A stretch of DNA of 64,000 bases from Kribbella pittospori (GTDB lineage: Bacteria; Actinomycetota; Actinomycetes; Propionibacteriales; Kribbellaceae): NCBI RefSeq assembly GCF_004331465.1, contig NZ_SJKB01000011.1:1-64000 (forward strand), in the 5' to 3' direction. Below, piece after piece: positions 17,008-26,571 of the stretch. Both the position numbers and the translations under genes were made by a program. Position 1 is the stretch's first letter. Every line of letters starts with the position of its first letter. The notes beneath the pieces were generated by a model. It worked only from the letters and a program-made list of their open reading frames with translations, was not told where the DNA came from and searched no databases.

Positions 17008-18006
17008 ATGCCAGTCGCCTACACCAAGCCGCATCTGTCGTACCAGGAGCAGTTGAAGCTGCTTCGCAGCCGAGGGCTCGAGGTGAACGATGAGGCCGCC
17101 GCGCTGCGTCTGTTGACGAGCGTTGGCTACTACCGACTGTCGGCGTACGTCTATCCGTTCCGGGAGCTGCTCCCGATGGATGAGCGTGCTGTCGCTAGTC
17201 CGGCGCACTATCGCTCGGAGTCGATCACCGCCGGGACGACGTTCGAGCAGGTCGATCGCCTGTGGCAGTTCGACCGTAAGTTGCGGCTCCTCGTACTCGA
17301 CGTCATCGAGACGGTCGAGATCGGGCTGCGAACCAAGGTCGCCTACATCCTCGGCGCCTGAGATCCGTTCGGGCATCTCCGTGTGGCCTCCCTCGACGCG
17401 GCCGCGTGCGACGAGTCGGTTCGACGCAACGGTCGCCGGGAGACGAGGCACCAGGCGTGGTCGAGGAACTATCGGCAGGCGATTCGCGATGCCGGCCGGG
17501 AGGACTTCCTGCGGCACAACCTGCACAAGTACGACGAACTTCCGGTCTGGATCGCCGTCGAAGTCCTCACCTTCGGATCCTTGGTCAGACTCTTCAATCT
17601 CATGCGACCGGAGGATCGCACAGTGATCGCCAGGGAGTTCGGCGTGAAGGGTGGCGGTCTGGTCGGCGGGTGGCTCGAGGCGATCAACTATCTGCGCAAC
17701 GTCGCCGCGCACCACGCGCGGTTGTGGAATCGCTCGATGACCTACACGATCCGGCGATTCAATCGCCACCAGGTGGGTCCGGTTCTGGAGCACCTGGCGG
17801 GCTCGGTTCCGACCGACAAGGTCTACTCGAGTCTGGCGATCGCGGCGTACCTGTCGAGTGCTGTTGTCCAGGACAACGTTTGGCCACGCTCGCTGCTGAC
17901 TCATGTGCGGGCGTTTCCGGCGACCGCTTCTCTGTCGCCGACCGACAGCATGGGTTTTCCCGTGAACTGGGAGCACCAGCGCCTCTGGACGGGTGGATCC
18001 TCCTGA
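17008..18006 (+). pseudogene. Abi_2 (AbiD/AbiF-like HEPN) abortive-infection gene interrupted by in-frame TGA
   Basis: A full-length Abi_2-type sequence is present in one frame: N-terminal PHLSYQEQLKLLRSRGLEV and GYYRLSAYVYPFREL, and C-terminal LRNVAAHHARLWNR, which carries the R-x4-H HEPN ribonuclease motif. A single TGA at 17359-17361 splits it after IVG-like segment AYILGA; the next residues, DPFGHL, continue the family pattern, where an arginine is usual. One C-to-T change of CGA would explain it. ATG 17008 has GGAG about 10 nt upstream. Without read-through it makes only a 117-residue fragment. Abi_2 proteins are linked to phage defence. It lies behind tRNA-Leu, a common insertion spot. 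Confidence 0.8.
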
Positions 18007-18065
18007 GGGTCGGGAGGTGTGTGGCGTTCTGTGGTTCTGTCGGTGCGGGGTGCGACTGTAGGGCG

Positions 18066-18896
18066 ATGACGGGGATTCGGGTTGCTATTGCGCAGCCGGC
18101 TATCAGTGCGGACGCGCGGGTGAATGGGAAGACGGTCCGGTCGCTGATGCGGAAGGCGGCGGCTGGGCGGGCGCGGTTGGTGCAGTTTCCTGAGGGTGCG
18201 CTGAGTGGGTATGCGAAGGAGCAGATCGCCGACTGGTCCCAGGTTGACTGGGAGGTGGTCCGCGGCGAGCTCGAGCGGATCATGGCGTTGGCAGCTGAGC
18301 TGCGGCTGTGGGTGGTGCTGGGGTCGGCGCATCCGTTGACGCCGCCGCATCGGCCGCACAACAGCTTGTATGTGATCTCGGATGCCGGCGAACTGGTCGA
18401 CCGTTACGACAAGCGGTTCTGCTCGAACACCGAGATCAACCACTTCTACAGCCCTGGCTTCGACCCGGTCGTGTTCGATGTCGACGGGTATCGATTCGGC
18501 TGCGCGATCTGTGTCGAGGTCAACTTTCCGCAGTTGTTCAGTCAGTACGAGCGTCTCGGCGTCGAGTGCCTGTTGCTGTCGGCGTACCCGGTGGACTCGA
18601 TCTTCGAGTTGAAGGCCCGCGCGTACGCCGCGATCAACTGCTACTGGGTCTCGATGTCGCTGCCCGCACAGACTGTCGACCTGATGCCGTCCGGTCTGAT
18701 CACCCCCACTGGCACGTACGCCGCCCAGCTCAGCGGCAACTCCGGTCTCGCCATCACGACCCTGGACCGTGACGACCCCGCCCTGACTGTCCCGTTCCAG
18801 CACGCACGCCCGTGGCGCGCTACCGCCATGAAGGGCGACATCTACCGCACCAGAGCTGTTGACGACCTCCGCTCCCGCGACAAGACCGTGCTCTGA
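18066..18896 (+). CDS. Carbon-nitrogen hydrolase (nitrilase superfamily)
   Basis: A 276-residue nitrilase-superfamily enzyme. The catalytic triad is visible: Glu in QFPEGALSGY, Lys in YDKRFCSNTE, Cys in FGCAICVEVNFPQLF. It hydrolyses an amide or carbamoyl C-N bond; the substrate is unknown. ATG 18066 is used; the frame stays open far upstream, but that part overlaps the Abi gene in another frame. It stands alone between the broken Abi gene and an ABC exporter. Confidence 0.9.
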   Translation: MTGIRVAIAQPAISADARVNGKTVRSLMRKAAAGRARLVQFPEGALSGYAKEQIADWSQVDWEVVRGELERIMALAAELRLWVVLGSAHPLTPPHRPHNSLYVISDAGELVDRYDKRFCSNTEINHFYSPGFDPVVFDVDGYRFGCAICVEVNFPQLFSQYERLGVECLLLSAYPVDSIFELKARAYAAINCYWVSMSLPAQTVDLMPSGLITPTGTYAAQLSGNSGLAITTLDRDDPALTVPFQHARPWRATAMKGDIYRTRAVDDLRSRDKTVL

Positions 18897-19032
18897 CCGG
18901 TCCGAGACGAAGGCGGTCTGACGTAGGCCGTTTGGGGGACGGCGGGGGTCGGTCGTGGGGTTGACGACCTGGGACCTCCCGCGGTGGCAGGGTTTGACTT
19001 CTAGGGGTGTGAGCTGGAAGGAAACTGGCGGT

Positions 19033-19791
19033 ATGGAGAGTGCGGCGTTCGAGTTGGTCGGGTTGACCAAGGTGTTCGGCGAGGAGCGGGCGGTTGACGG
19101 GCTGAGTCTGTCGGTGCCGACCGGGTCGTTCTTCGGGATGCTCGGGCCGAACGGGGCGGGGAAGACGACCTCGCTGTCGATGGCGGTCGGGTTGCTGCGG
19201 CCGGACGAGGGGACGGCGCGGATCTTCGGGGTGGACGTGTGGGACGAGCCGACGAAGGCGAAGGCGCTTGTCGGGGTGCTGCCGGACGGGCTCGGGATGC
19301 CGGAGCGGCTGACCGGGCGTGAGGTGCTGACGTACCTGGGCCTGCTGCGCGGTCTGCCCGAGGACGAGGTCCGGAGGCGTACGTCGGAACTCCTCGAGGT
19401 GCTCGAGCTCGATCACGAGGACGAGAAGCAGGTGATCGGCTACTCGACCGGCATGCGGAAGAAGCTCGGACTGGCCGTCGCCTTGCTGCACGCGCCACGG
19501 CTGCTGGTGCTCGACGAACCGTTCGAGGCGGTCGACCCGGTGTCGGCGGCGACCATCCGGACCATCCTGAACAGGTTCATCGCCGGCGGCGGGTCGGTGG
19601 TGATGTCGAGTCACGTGATGGCGCTGGTCGAGCAGCTGTGCGACCGGGTGGCCGTTGTCGCCGAGGGCAAGGTTGTTGCCTCGGGCACCGTTTCCGAGGT
19701 GCAGGCCGGTGGCAGCCTGGAGGACGCGTTCGTGTCGCTGGTCGGTGCGTCGACCCGGGGTGCGGAGGGTCTGTCGTGGCTCTCGGCCTGA
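19033..19791 (+). CDS. ABC transporter ATP-binding protein
   Basis: A 252-residue ABC ATPase with Walker A GPNGAGKTTSLSMAVG, signature GYSTGMRKKLGLAVAL and Walker B LLVLDEPFEAVDP. The shape is that of ABC-2/EcsA-like exporters. The ATG at 19033 has AGGAAA upstream; an in-frame GTG at 18955 would add an unconserved leader. It overlaps the next gene, a large membrane subunit, by 16 bp, so the two act together. Confidence 0.92.
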   Translation: MESAAFELVGLTKVFGEERAVDGLSLSVPTGSFFGMLGPNGAGKTTSLSMAVGLLRPDEGTARIFGVDVWDEPTKAKALVGVLPDGLGMPERLTGREVLTYLGLLRGLPEDEVRRRTSELLEVLELDHEDEKQVIGYSTGMRKKLGLAVALLHAPRLLVLDEPFEAVDPVSAATIRTILNRFIAGGGSVVMSSHVMALVEQLCDRVAVVAEGKVVASGTVSEVQAGGSLEDAFVSLVGASTRGAEGLSWLSA

Positions 19792-21599
19792 CCTACACCA
19801 CCTCGCACACGCTGGTCCGGATGCGGCTGTCCTCGTTCCGGCATGCGCTGAAGGACCAGAACCGGGTCTCCTGGATCGGCACCGGTGCGTTCTGCGGCCT
19901 GGTGCTCGCCGGTGGCACGATCTGGGTCGCAGCTACCGGCGACAACGACGGACTGGTCGTCGCGCTCGGGATCTGGATGCTCGGCTGGGTGGTCGGGCCG
20001 CTGTTCGCCGGTGGTGGTGACGAGACGCTCAAGCCGGAGTACTTCAGCATGCTGCCGCTGCCACCGCGCACGCTGTCGACCGGACTACTGGTCGCCGCGG
20101 TCGCCGGTGTCGCGCCGGTGATCAGCCTGGTGGCCCTGCTGAGTCTGGTCGTCGCCGGCGCGCAACTGAGCGTCGCGGCAGCACTCATCGCCCTGCCTGC
20201 CCTTGTACTGCAGCTGTTCTGCTTCATCCTGGCGTCCCGGCTCGCCGTCGCGGTGTACGGCGTACTGCTGCAAGTCCGCTCAGGTGCCGTCCTCGCCGCG
20301 GTGGTCAACGCGTTCATCCTGGCGTTCGCGGCGCAGGGCTGGGCGCTGATCGTCGCGTACGTCTCCACCGACGTGCAGGGCACCGTGGCCACTGCTGCGC
20401 GCATCGCACCGTCGGGCTGGGGTCTCGCTGCGGTCGAGGCCGCCGGTCGTGGCGACTGGCTCGAGGTGCTGCTGCCGCTGGTCGGCCTGGTCCTGCTCGC
20501 CGCCGTGATGCTGATCGCCTGGTCCGCTCTCCTGGTACGCCGTACGACCGCCAGCCACAGCAGCCACAAGGTACGGCGACCACTGTCCGCCGACGGACCG
20601 AGCACCGCGGCCGCAGCCAAGGAACTCCGCTCGTGGACGCGGGACCTGCTCTACGGTCACAAGGCGGTCTTCGCCGTCAGCTACGGCCTCTTCTTCTGCA
20701 TGATGCCGCTCGCACTCAAGGCGACATACATGTTGCCGTGGGCCGGTCCGGCGGCCGTCATCATGGCCGGTGCGATGGCGTCCAACCTGTACGGCGCGGA
20801 CGGTACGGCGCTGTGGACGACGCTGATGACCCCCGGCTCGGCCGGACCGGACGTGCGAGCACGCCAGCGCGCGTTCCTGCTCGTCTTCGGACCGCTCACC
20901 GTCCTGATCACCGTGCTCTTCACGTGGTGGGCAGGCGACGCCGGTGCCTGGCCGCTCGTGCTCAGCGTGATGCCGGCACTGCTAGGTGGTGCGGCCGGTC
21001 TGATCGTGGCCTGCTCGGTGTGGGCCGCCGTTCCGACGACCGACGCGCACAAACGGTCCGGGAACCCGCTCAACTCGGGTGAGAACGAGGGCGAGACCGT
21101 GGGCCTCGTCTACGTGATGCTCGTCCTGGTGTCCGTGACCGCGGCACCCGCACTGGTCGTCGCGCTGTACTGGTCGTGGTGGGGCGTCCCGATCGGGGTG
21201 CTGTCCGGCGTGCTGGCGTGGTGGTACCTCGGCCGCCTCGCCATCAACCGGCTCGAACAGCGCGGGCCCGAGTTGCTCACGCTGCTCAGGCATGGCCGGA
21301 CCGTCGAAGAGGCCAAGAAGAAGGCGCAGTACGAGTCGATCCCCCGCTGGAAGCGGACGACGGCCGGCTTCTGTCTCGGCTTCGGCGCCATCCCGTTGTT
21401 CCCGCAGGCGCTCGTACCGGCGATCTTCCTGCTGACCAACAACCACGACACCAAGTCCTGGTTCCTCGCGCTCTACGTGCCGAGCCCGTGGCCGTGGCTG
21501 GTGATCGTGGGGATGGCCGCGCTCGGCCTCGGGATGTACGCGTACGGCGGTCCTACCTACTACAACGCGCGGAAGGTGTCACCGGCGGAGGCGGGGTAG
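19776..21599 (+). CDS. Large membrane subunit of an ABC exporter
   Basis: A 607-residue polytopic protein with about twelve hydrophobic segments, such as WIGTGAFCGLVLAGGTIWVA, AGVAPVISLVALLSLVVAG and LVILVSVTAAPALVVAL-like stretches in the second half. It has no ATPase motifs. The start GTG 19776 lies inside the end of the ATPase gene and has GGAGGG upstream, indicating translational coupling. It should be the permease of that transporter; the substrate is unknown. The length and number of segments resemble other actinobacterial two-gene exporters of this kind. Confidence 0.82.
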   Translation: MALGLTYTTSHTLVRMRLSSFRHALKDQNRVSWIGTGAFCGLVLAGGTIWVAATGDNDGLVVALGIWMLGWVVGPLFAGGGDETLKPEYFSMLPLPPRTLSTGLLVAAVAGVAPVISLVALLSLVVAGAQLSVAAALIALPALVLQLFCFILASRLAVAVYGVLLQVRSGAVLAAVVNAFILAFAAQGWALIVAYVSTDVQGTVATAARIAPSGWGLAAVEAAGRGDWLEVLLPLVGLVLLAAVMLIAWSALLVRRTTASHSSHKVRRPLSADGPSTAAAAKELRSWTRDLLYGHKAVFAVSYGLFFCMMPLALKATYMLPWAGPAAVIMAGAMASNLYGADGTALWTTLMTPGSAGPDVRARQRAFLLVFGPLTVLITVLFTWWAGDAGAWPLVLSVMPALLGGAAGLIVACSVWAAVPTTDAHKRSGNPLNSGENEGETVGLVYVMLVLVSVTAAPALVVALYWSWWGVPIGVLSGVLAWWYLGRLAINRLEQRGPELLTLLRHGRTVEEAKKKAQYESIPRWKRTTAGFCLGFGAIPLFPQALVPAIFLLTNNHDTKSWFLALYVPSPWPWLVIVGMAALGLGMYAYGGPTYYNARKVSPAEAG

Positions 21600-21781
21600 G
21601 CCCGGCTTGGGAGTCCCCCGATGGCGGGCGTTGGTGACGCTTCGGGCGCCCATAACCATCCACAGGGCGAGGACGGCCGCGGCACGGACGTGCCGTGGCA
21701 CCGAACGGCCAGCGGGAATCGGCTCGCTTCAGCGTTGTCACGCCTGATTAGGTGGACTACCGCGCCGAGAGGGGGCCGCCC

Positions 21782-22759
21782 ATGCAGGAAGGCTTGTTGC
21801 TTGATGCCCGGGAGGAGCAGGCCTACCGCCTGCTGGTCGGATTGTCCGCCGCCCGGTCCGCGGAGCTCGCCGAAGTCGCGGAGCTGACCCGGCACGAGGC
21901 GGACGAGGTACTGCAGCGGTTGCAGGCGATGGGTCTGGTCGCGGCGAGCCAATCAGACGACCCCGTGTTCCGCCCGCTCCCGCCCGACGTGGCGCTCGGT
22001 ACGACGCTGCTCCGCCGGCAGGAGTCGCTGGAGACGGCCCGCAAGACGGTGGCGGCGTTGAGCGAGGAATTCCGCGCGAGCGCGAGCCGCCGCGACGCGC
22101 ACCACCTGGTCGAGGTGATCGTCGGCGCGACCGCGCTCCGGGAGCGGCTGCGCGACCTGCAGGAGTCGGCGCGCGAGGAGATCCTCTGGTTCTGCCGCGC
22201 CAACCCACTCGCGATGCAAGGCGCGGACAACACCGAGGAGTACGGCGCTCTGACCCGCGGCGTCCGGTATCGCGCGATCTACGAACGCGCCCTCCTCGAG
22301 ACCCCGGGCGAACTCGACTCGATCGCCGAGGGCGTGAGCTGGGGCGAGGAGGCTCGGGCGTTGCCGACGCTCCCGGTCCGGCTGGCGATCGTCGACCGCT
22401 CGACGGCGGTCTGCCCGTTGGTCCGCGACGACGAGCTGGGGATCGGTGAGCCGACGGCCGCGGTCATCAGCCGCGGCCAGTTGCTGGATGCGCTCCTGGC
22501 CCTCTTCGAGAGCCACTGGGAGCAGGCGACGCCGGTGAAGCTTCAGCGCGGCGACTCCGCGGAGACGGAAGGTCTCGACGACAACGAGCGGTTCCTGCTG
22601 TCGCTGCTGGTCGCCGGTGTGCCGGACAAGTCGATCGCATCCCAGCTGGGCATCAGCCGTCGTACCGTCCAGCGCCGGCTCGACCGGATGATGGCGCTGG
22701 CCGGCGTCGACACCCGCACCGGCCTGGCATTCCAGGCCGCCAAGCGCGGCTGGATCTGA
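21782..22759 (+). CDS. TrmB/LuxR-type transcriptional regulator
   Basis: A 325-residue regulator with two possible DNA-binding parts. The N-terminus has a TrmB-like winged helix (ARSAELAEVAELTRHEADEVLQRL). The C-terminus has a LuxR-type HTH, LSLLVAGVPDKSIASQLGIS then RRTVQRRLDRMMALAGV. The middle (about 95-240) is a ligand-binding-like region with VRYRAIYERALL. ATG 21782 is preferred because a GAGAGGGGG lies upstream; GTG 21752 is possible. It is convergent with a large subtilase gene; such pairs are common in actinobacteria, so it may control the protease. Confidence 0.82.
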   Translation: MQEGLLLDAREEQAYRLLVGLSAARSAELAEVAELTRHEADEVLQRLQAMGLVAASQSDDPVFRPLPPDVALGTTLLRRQESLETARKTVAALSEEFRASASRRDAHHLVEVIVGATALRERLRDLQESAREEILWFCRANPLAMQGADNTEEYGALTRGVRYRAIYERALLETPGELDSIAEGVSWGEEARALPTLPVRLAIVDRSTAVCPLVRDDELGIGEPTAAVISRGQLLDALLALFESHWEQATPVKLQRGDSAETEGLDDNERFLLSLLVAGVPDKSIASQLGISRRTVQRRLDRMMALAGVDTRTGLAFQAAKRGWI

Positions 22760-22788
22760 GCTGGGGCGACCGAAGCCGCCCCAGCTCA
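22757..22788. terminator. Bidirectional terminator between LuxR-type regulator and subtilase
   Basis: A perfect 12-bp stem, TGAGCTGGGGCG / CGCCCCAGCTCA, with an 8-nt loop fills the gap between the convergent stops. The regulator's TGA is part of the stem. Confidence 0.75.
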
Positions 22789-22793
22789 CCCAA

Positions 22794-25700
22794 CTACTTC
22801 ACGCCGTACGCGCGGATCACCGTCTGCGTGAACTTCGCGCCGTCCGTGCCGGTGGCCTGCACCCTCAACGAGACGGTGTCGTGGGCGTTGGCGACCACGG
22901 CGACATAGTGGCCGAGGGCACCTACCACGAGGAGCTTCCGCCAGGTCTTGCCCTCGTCGAACGAGGCCCAGGCACTCAACGAGGTCGACCGGGGTGCTTC
23001 GAAGCCGACGACGTGCGTACGGGCGCCGACACGACCGGTCAGGTCGGTCGGGACCTTGTAGCCGACCTGCAGCAGCGGCAGCGGCGTCGCCTTGTCCTCA
23101 GCCTGCTTACCGGACCGGAACTCCCACGATGTCTCCGTGTTCGTCGCCCAGTTCCACTCCCCGTCAGCGTCGCTCCGCGAGGTGGCGAGGTCCAGCTTGT
23201 ACGCCGCGGTGTCGCTCGAGGTGATGACGTCCTCCCACGCGTCCGGCAGTTCGGCGATCACCTGACCGTTGCGCGACAGCTTGGCGCTGGCCGAAGTGGT
23301 CTCGCCGACCGTGTAGTGCCCGTCCGCGTCCACGAACGACGGGATCCGCAGCGACAACCGATCGCCGGTCCGACTCGACACCACACCAGGTGCCGTGGCC
23401 GGCCGAACCACAGGACCGAACCACGTCTCTTTCGAGGTGCCGTTCTTGTAGGTCCGCGGCAGCGTGGTCATGCCACCGGCCAGCGGGTTCATGTCGTCCC
23501 AGGTGTAGAGGTGGTGCACCCGGTGTTGCCAGATTGAGTCACCAGAGGTCACCCACTCCTCTCGCACCTTCGGCGTCTGCACGAACCGCTGCGAGTCGTT
23601 CCAGGAGTACTCCTGCCACGGCCGCCACCCGAACCGCTGCTCCTTGGCCCAGTCGAAGCCGCCGTTGTCGGCGTACCCGGTGGTGATCCGCGCGCCGTTG
23701 GCCGGGGTCACCTTGTAGTCGATCTTGCTCGGGATCGACCCGGTCGAGACCTGCTGGACGTCGTACAGGTACGGGCTCGAGGTGGTCAGGGTCAGGTCGA
23801 TCGTGGCGTGGCCGCGCTCGGCCCGGTCGATCAATCGATGACCGTCCTTGAACGTGGTGACCATCGCCGGGATCGGTTCGCGGTCGCCGGTCGGGCGCCA
23901 GACCGTCCACGCCGACCAGTCCGCCGGCCGTACCAGGATCACCCCAGCGGCACCCGCCTTCGCGGCCGCCGCGATCTGGTCTTGCTCACTGCCGTCCTGA
24001 CTGGAGTCCAGCACCGCCACCGCGCCCTTCACTCCCTGGAACGAGGCGTCGGCGGCCACCAGCGGGAACCGCTTCTTGCCTTCGTACGACGGCGACTGGT
24101 GCAGCAGGTTGATGTCCAGCGGTCCGGTGACACCGGAGACCGTGGCCTGCACCAGCGGCGCGACCAGTTGCCAGCGGGACGAGAACTCGAAGGTGCCGTC
24201 CTTGACCGGCTTGGTCGGGGTGACACTGACCTCCTTGACCGTGCTGAAGTGCATGACGCCGTGGCTGATCGAGCGGCCGTTGCCGTACTCGCGGTGCACG
24301 TAGTAGCTGAGCACCGCCTGCTGCTCGGACGGCTTCGGCGTCCGGATCGTGATCGGCACCGCCTTGCGTGCGTCGATCACCACCTCGATGTCCTTGCTCA
24401 CCTCGATGTTCGGGTCGGTGAACAGGCTGACCTTCTCGTCCTGCGGGTCGCCGTTCTCGACCAGCGAGTGCAGCAGGTACGTGCCCTCCTCGACCTCGGC
24501 GGTGTAGCTGGAGCCGTCCGGGATCCAGGCGAGTACGTCGGAGCGCGAGTTGTCGCCGTACAGCGAGATGACCGGGACTCCGGTGGGCTGTCCGTCGAGG
24601 CCGACCGCCCGCAGCGTGACGGTGTGCTTCGGGCCCTGCCGGAGCGCGCCGATCGCGGTGTGGGTGACGACTCCGTCGGGGCCGGTGGCAACGATCCAGC
24701 CGCTGTGCAGACCGCGGTCGAGCTTGGCCGCGGTCAGGTCCACCGGTACGTCGCTGTTGCCGTGCGCGGGCACGGTGATGGTGGCCGGGACACCGAAGGC
24801 GTCGGTCTCCGGCTTGCCGGCGTCCAGGTTGCTGACGGCAACGGACAGGGTGAGCGTGACGGGCGCGTCCGAGTCGTTGCGGTAGTTGATGGTCCGGGTG
24901 GACGAACCGGTCGTCGTCTGCAGACCGAAGTCCGCCACACCGGTGGCGAACACCTTCTGCGCGACCGCTCGGGTCAGGTCCACGCGGCCGGCGCCCTGGG
25001 CGTACACGGTCTGGTTCGGTTGGGTCTTGGCGGTGCTGACCAGCGCGTTCTTCAGCTGGTCGGCTTTCCAGTCCGGGTGCTGCTGCGCGAGCAGGGCTGC
25101 CGCTCCGGCCACATGCGGCGCGGCCATCGACGTACCCGAGGCTGCGGTGTAGAGCTCGTCCACCGGCGCACCCATGGCCGTACCGGCCGCCCGGGCGGCG
25201 ATGATGTCCACGCCCGGTGCGGTGATCTCCGGCTTGAGTCCGGCGTCGCCGAGACGCGGTCCGCGGCTGGAGAAGTCGGCCAGCCCGTCGGTCCGGTCCA
25301 CGGCACCGACCGTCAGTGCGGACGCCGCGGCTCCCGGCGTACCGATCGTCTCGTCCGCGCCGTCGTTGCCGGCCGAGACGACGAACAATGTGCCGGTCTG
25401 TGCACTGATGTCGTTGACTGCCTGGCTGAGCGGGTCGGTGCCGTCGGTCGGACCACCGCCGAGGCTCATGTTGACGACCTTCGCGCCCTCGGCGGCGGCC
25501 CACTCCATCCCGGCGATGATCCAGGAGTCGTAGCCGTAGCCGTCGTCGCCGAGCACCTTGCCCACCAGCAGGTCGGCCTGCGGGGCGACGCCCTTCCGGG
25601 TCCCGCCCGCGCCGGCTCCGGTGCCCGCGATGGTTGCAGCGACGTGCGTGCCGTGACCGAAGTGGTCCTGCGCGCCTGTCGGGCTACCGGAGAAGTCTTC

Positions 25701-26426
25701 GGCCTCCTTGACCTTGCCGACCAGGTCCGGGTGCTGCGCGTCCACACCGGTGTCCAGTACGGCGACCTGGACGCCGGAACCCTCGTAGCCGGCCTTCCAC
25801 GCGTCCGGTGCACCGATCTGCGGGACGCTCTTGTCGAGCACCGGCTTCACCTTGCCGTCGAGCCAGATCTTGCTGACCCCGCTGCTCAGCGAGCGAGCAC
25901 CGACCGCCGGGGCCAAGGATTTCCACAGCTCGGGCAGTTGGTCCTTGGCCGCGTCCACGGCTTCGCCACCGATCGACGCCAGCTGCCGGGTGGTCGTCGT
26001 ACCGGCGAGGGCTTCGGACGTGCGGAGGCCTGGGGCGTACTTGACGATCAGCGGGAGTTGCAGGGCGGCGGAGTCGCCGTACCCGTCGGCGATCAACTCG
26101 TCCACGTCGAACAGGTCGACGTCGAGGACGCCGGTGGAGATGTACGGGACGGCGTCGCTGGGCAGGACGCGGAGGCCGCCGTCGGCCTCGATGGTGTGGA
26201 ACGAGACGCCCTCGCGGCCCGGGGCCGGGTGGACGCTGGCCGCCTTCCGGCCGCCACCCGCGTCGGTCACTTCGACGACGTCTCCGGTGATCAGGGTGAC
26301 CGCACTGCTCTTCGGGCTGGTGTTCCCGGTCGGGGGTGGTGACGCGGCGGCGGCCGGGGTCACCGTGACCGCGCCGAGGGCCAGCACCGCTGCAAGGGTG
26401 GCAGCAGTGATCCGTGGATGGGACAT
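22794..26426 (-). CDS. Secreted S8 subtilisin-like serine protease with PA domain
   Basis: A 1210-residue exported protease. A signal peptide (ITAATLAAVLALGAVTVTPAAA) is followed by a propeptide region to about residue 200. The S8 domain has Asp in VAVLDTGVDAQHP, His in HFGHGTHVAATIAG, the oxyanion Asn in VVSAGNDG and Ser in SGTSMAAPHVAGAA. Further on are beta-sandwich regions and a PA-like domain (KGAVAVLDSSQDG, AGAAGVILVRPADW) near residues 795-870. ATG 26424-26426 follows AAGGAGA; longer frame upstream is not conserved. It digests extracellular protein, is convergent with a regulator and divergent from a PrsW-like gene. Confidence 0.93.
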   Translation of the reverse strand: MSHPRITAATLAAVLALGAVTVTPAAAASPPPTGNTSPKSSAVTLITGDVVEVTDAGGGRKAASVHPAPGREGVSFHTIEADGGLRVLPSDAVPYISTGVLDVDLFDVDELIADGYGDSAALQLPLIVKYAPGLRTSEALAGTTTTRQLASIGGEAVDAAKDQLPELWKSLAPAVGARSLSSGVSKIWLDGKVKPVLDKSVPQIGAPDAWKAGYEGSGVQVAVLDTGVDAQHPDLVGKVKEAEDFSGSPTGAQDHFGHGTHVAATIAGTGAGAGGTRKGVAPQADLLVGKVLGDDGYGYDSWIIAGMEWAAAEGAKVVNMSLGGGPTDGTDPLSQAVNDISAQTGTLFVVSAGNDGADETIGTPGAAASALTVGAVDRTDGLADFSSRGPRLGDAGLKPEITAPGVDIIAARAAGTAMGAPVDELYTAASGTSMAAPHVAGAAALLAQQHPDWKADQLKNALVSTAKTQPNQTVYAQGAGRVDLTRAVAQKVFATGVADFGLQTTTGSSTRTINYRNDSDAPVTLTLSVAVSNLDAGKPETDAFGVPATITVPAHGNSDVPVDLTAAKLDRGLHSGWIVATGPDGVVTHTAIGALRQGPKHTVTLRAVGLDGQPTGVPVISLYGDNSRSDVLAWIPDGSSYTAEVEEGTYLLHSLVENGDPQDEKVSLFTDPNIEVSKDIEVVIDARKAVPITIRTPKPSEQQAVLSYYVHREYGNGRSISHGVMHFSTVKEVSVTPTKPVKDGTFEFSSRWQLVAPLVQATVSGVTGPLDINLLHQSPSYEGKKRFPLVAADASFQGVKGAVAVLDSSQDGSEQDQIAAAAKAGAAGVILVRPADWSAWTVWRPTGDREPIPAMVTTFKDGHRLIDRAERGHATIDLTLTTSSPYLYDVQQVSTGSIPSKIDYKVTPANGARITTGYADNGGFDWAKEQRFGWRPWQEYSWNDSQRFVQTPKVREEWVTSGDSIWQHRVHHLYTWDDMNPLAGGMTTLPRTYKNGTSKETWFGPVVRPATAPGVVSSRTGDRLSLRIPSFVDADGHYTVGETTSASAKLSRNGQVIAELPDAWEDVITSSDTAAYKLDLATSRSDADGEWNWATNTETSWEFRSGKQAEDKATPLPLLQVGYKVPTDLTGRVGARTHVVGFEAPRSTSLSAWASFDEGKTWRKLLVVGALGHYVAVVANAHDTVSLRVQATGTDGAKFTQTVIRAYGVK

Positions 26427-26571
26427 AAGCGGATTCTCCTTCGAGAGGTTGGGGGCAGGACCACCTCTTCTTGGGACAGAGTTTGCAATCAGGTCACGGG
26501 GATCCGGCCTGTCCATCACTGCCGTCCCTGCGACATGGCGCAAGCACGCCAGCCCCGGCACCATCGGAGGC

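Noticed and set aside
23808..26342. 844-codon plus-strand open frame over the subtilase gene
   Set aside because: Antisense to a protein with an intact catalytic triad and signal peptide; composition (Arg, Gly, Val, Asp rich) is that of a high-GC shadow frame.
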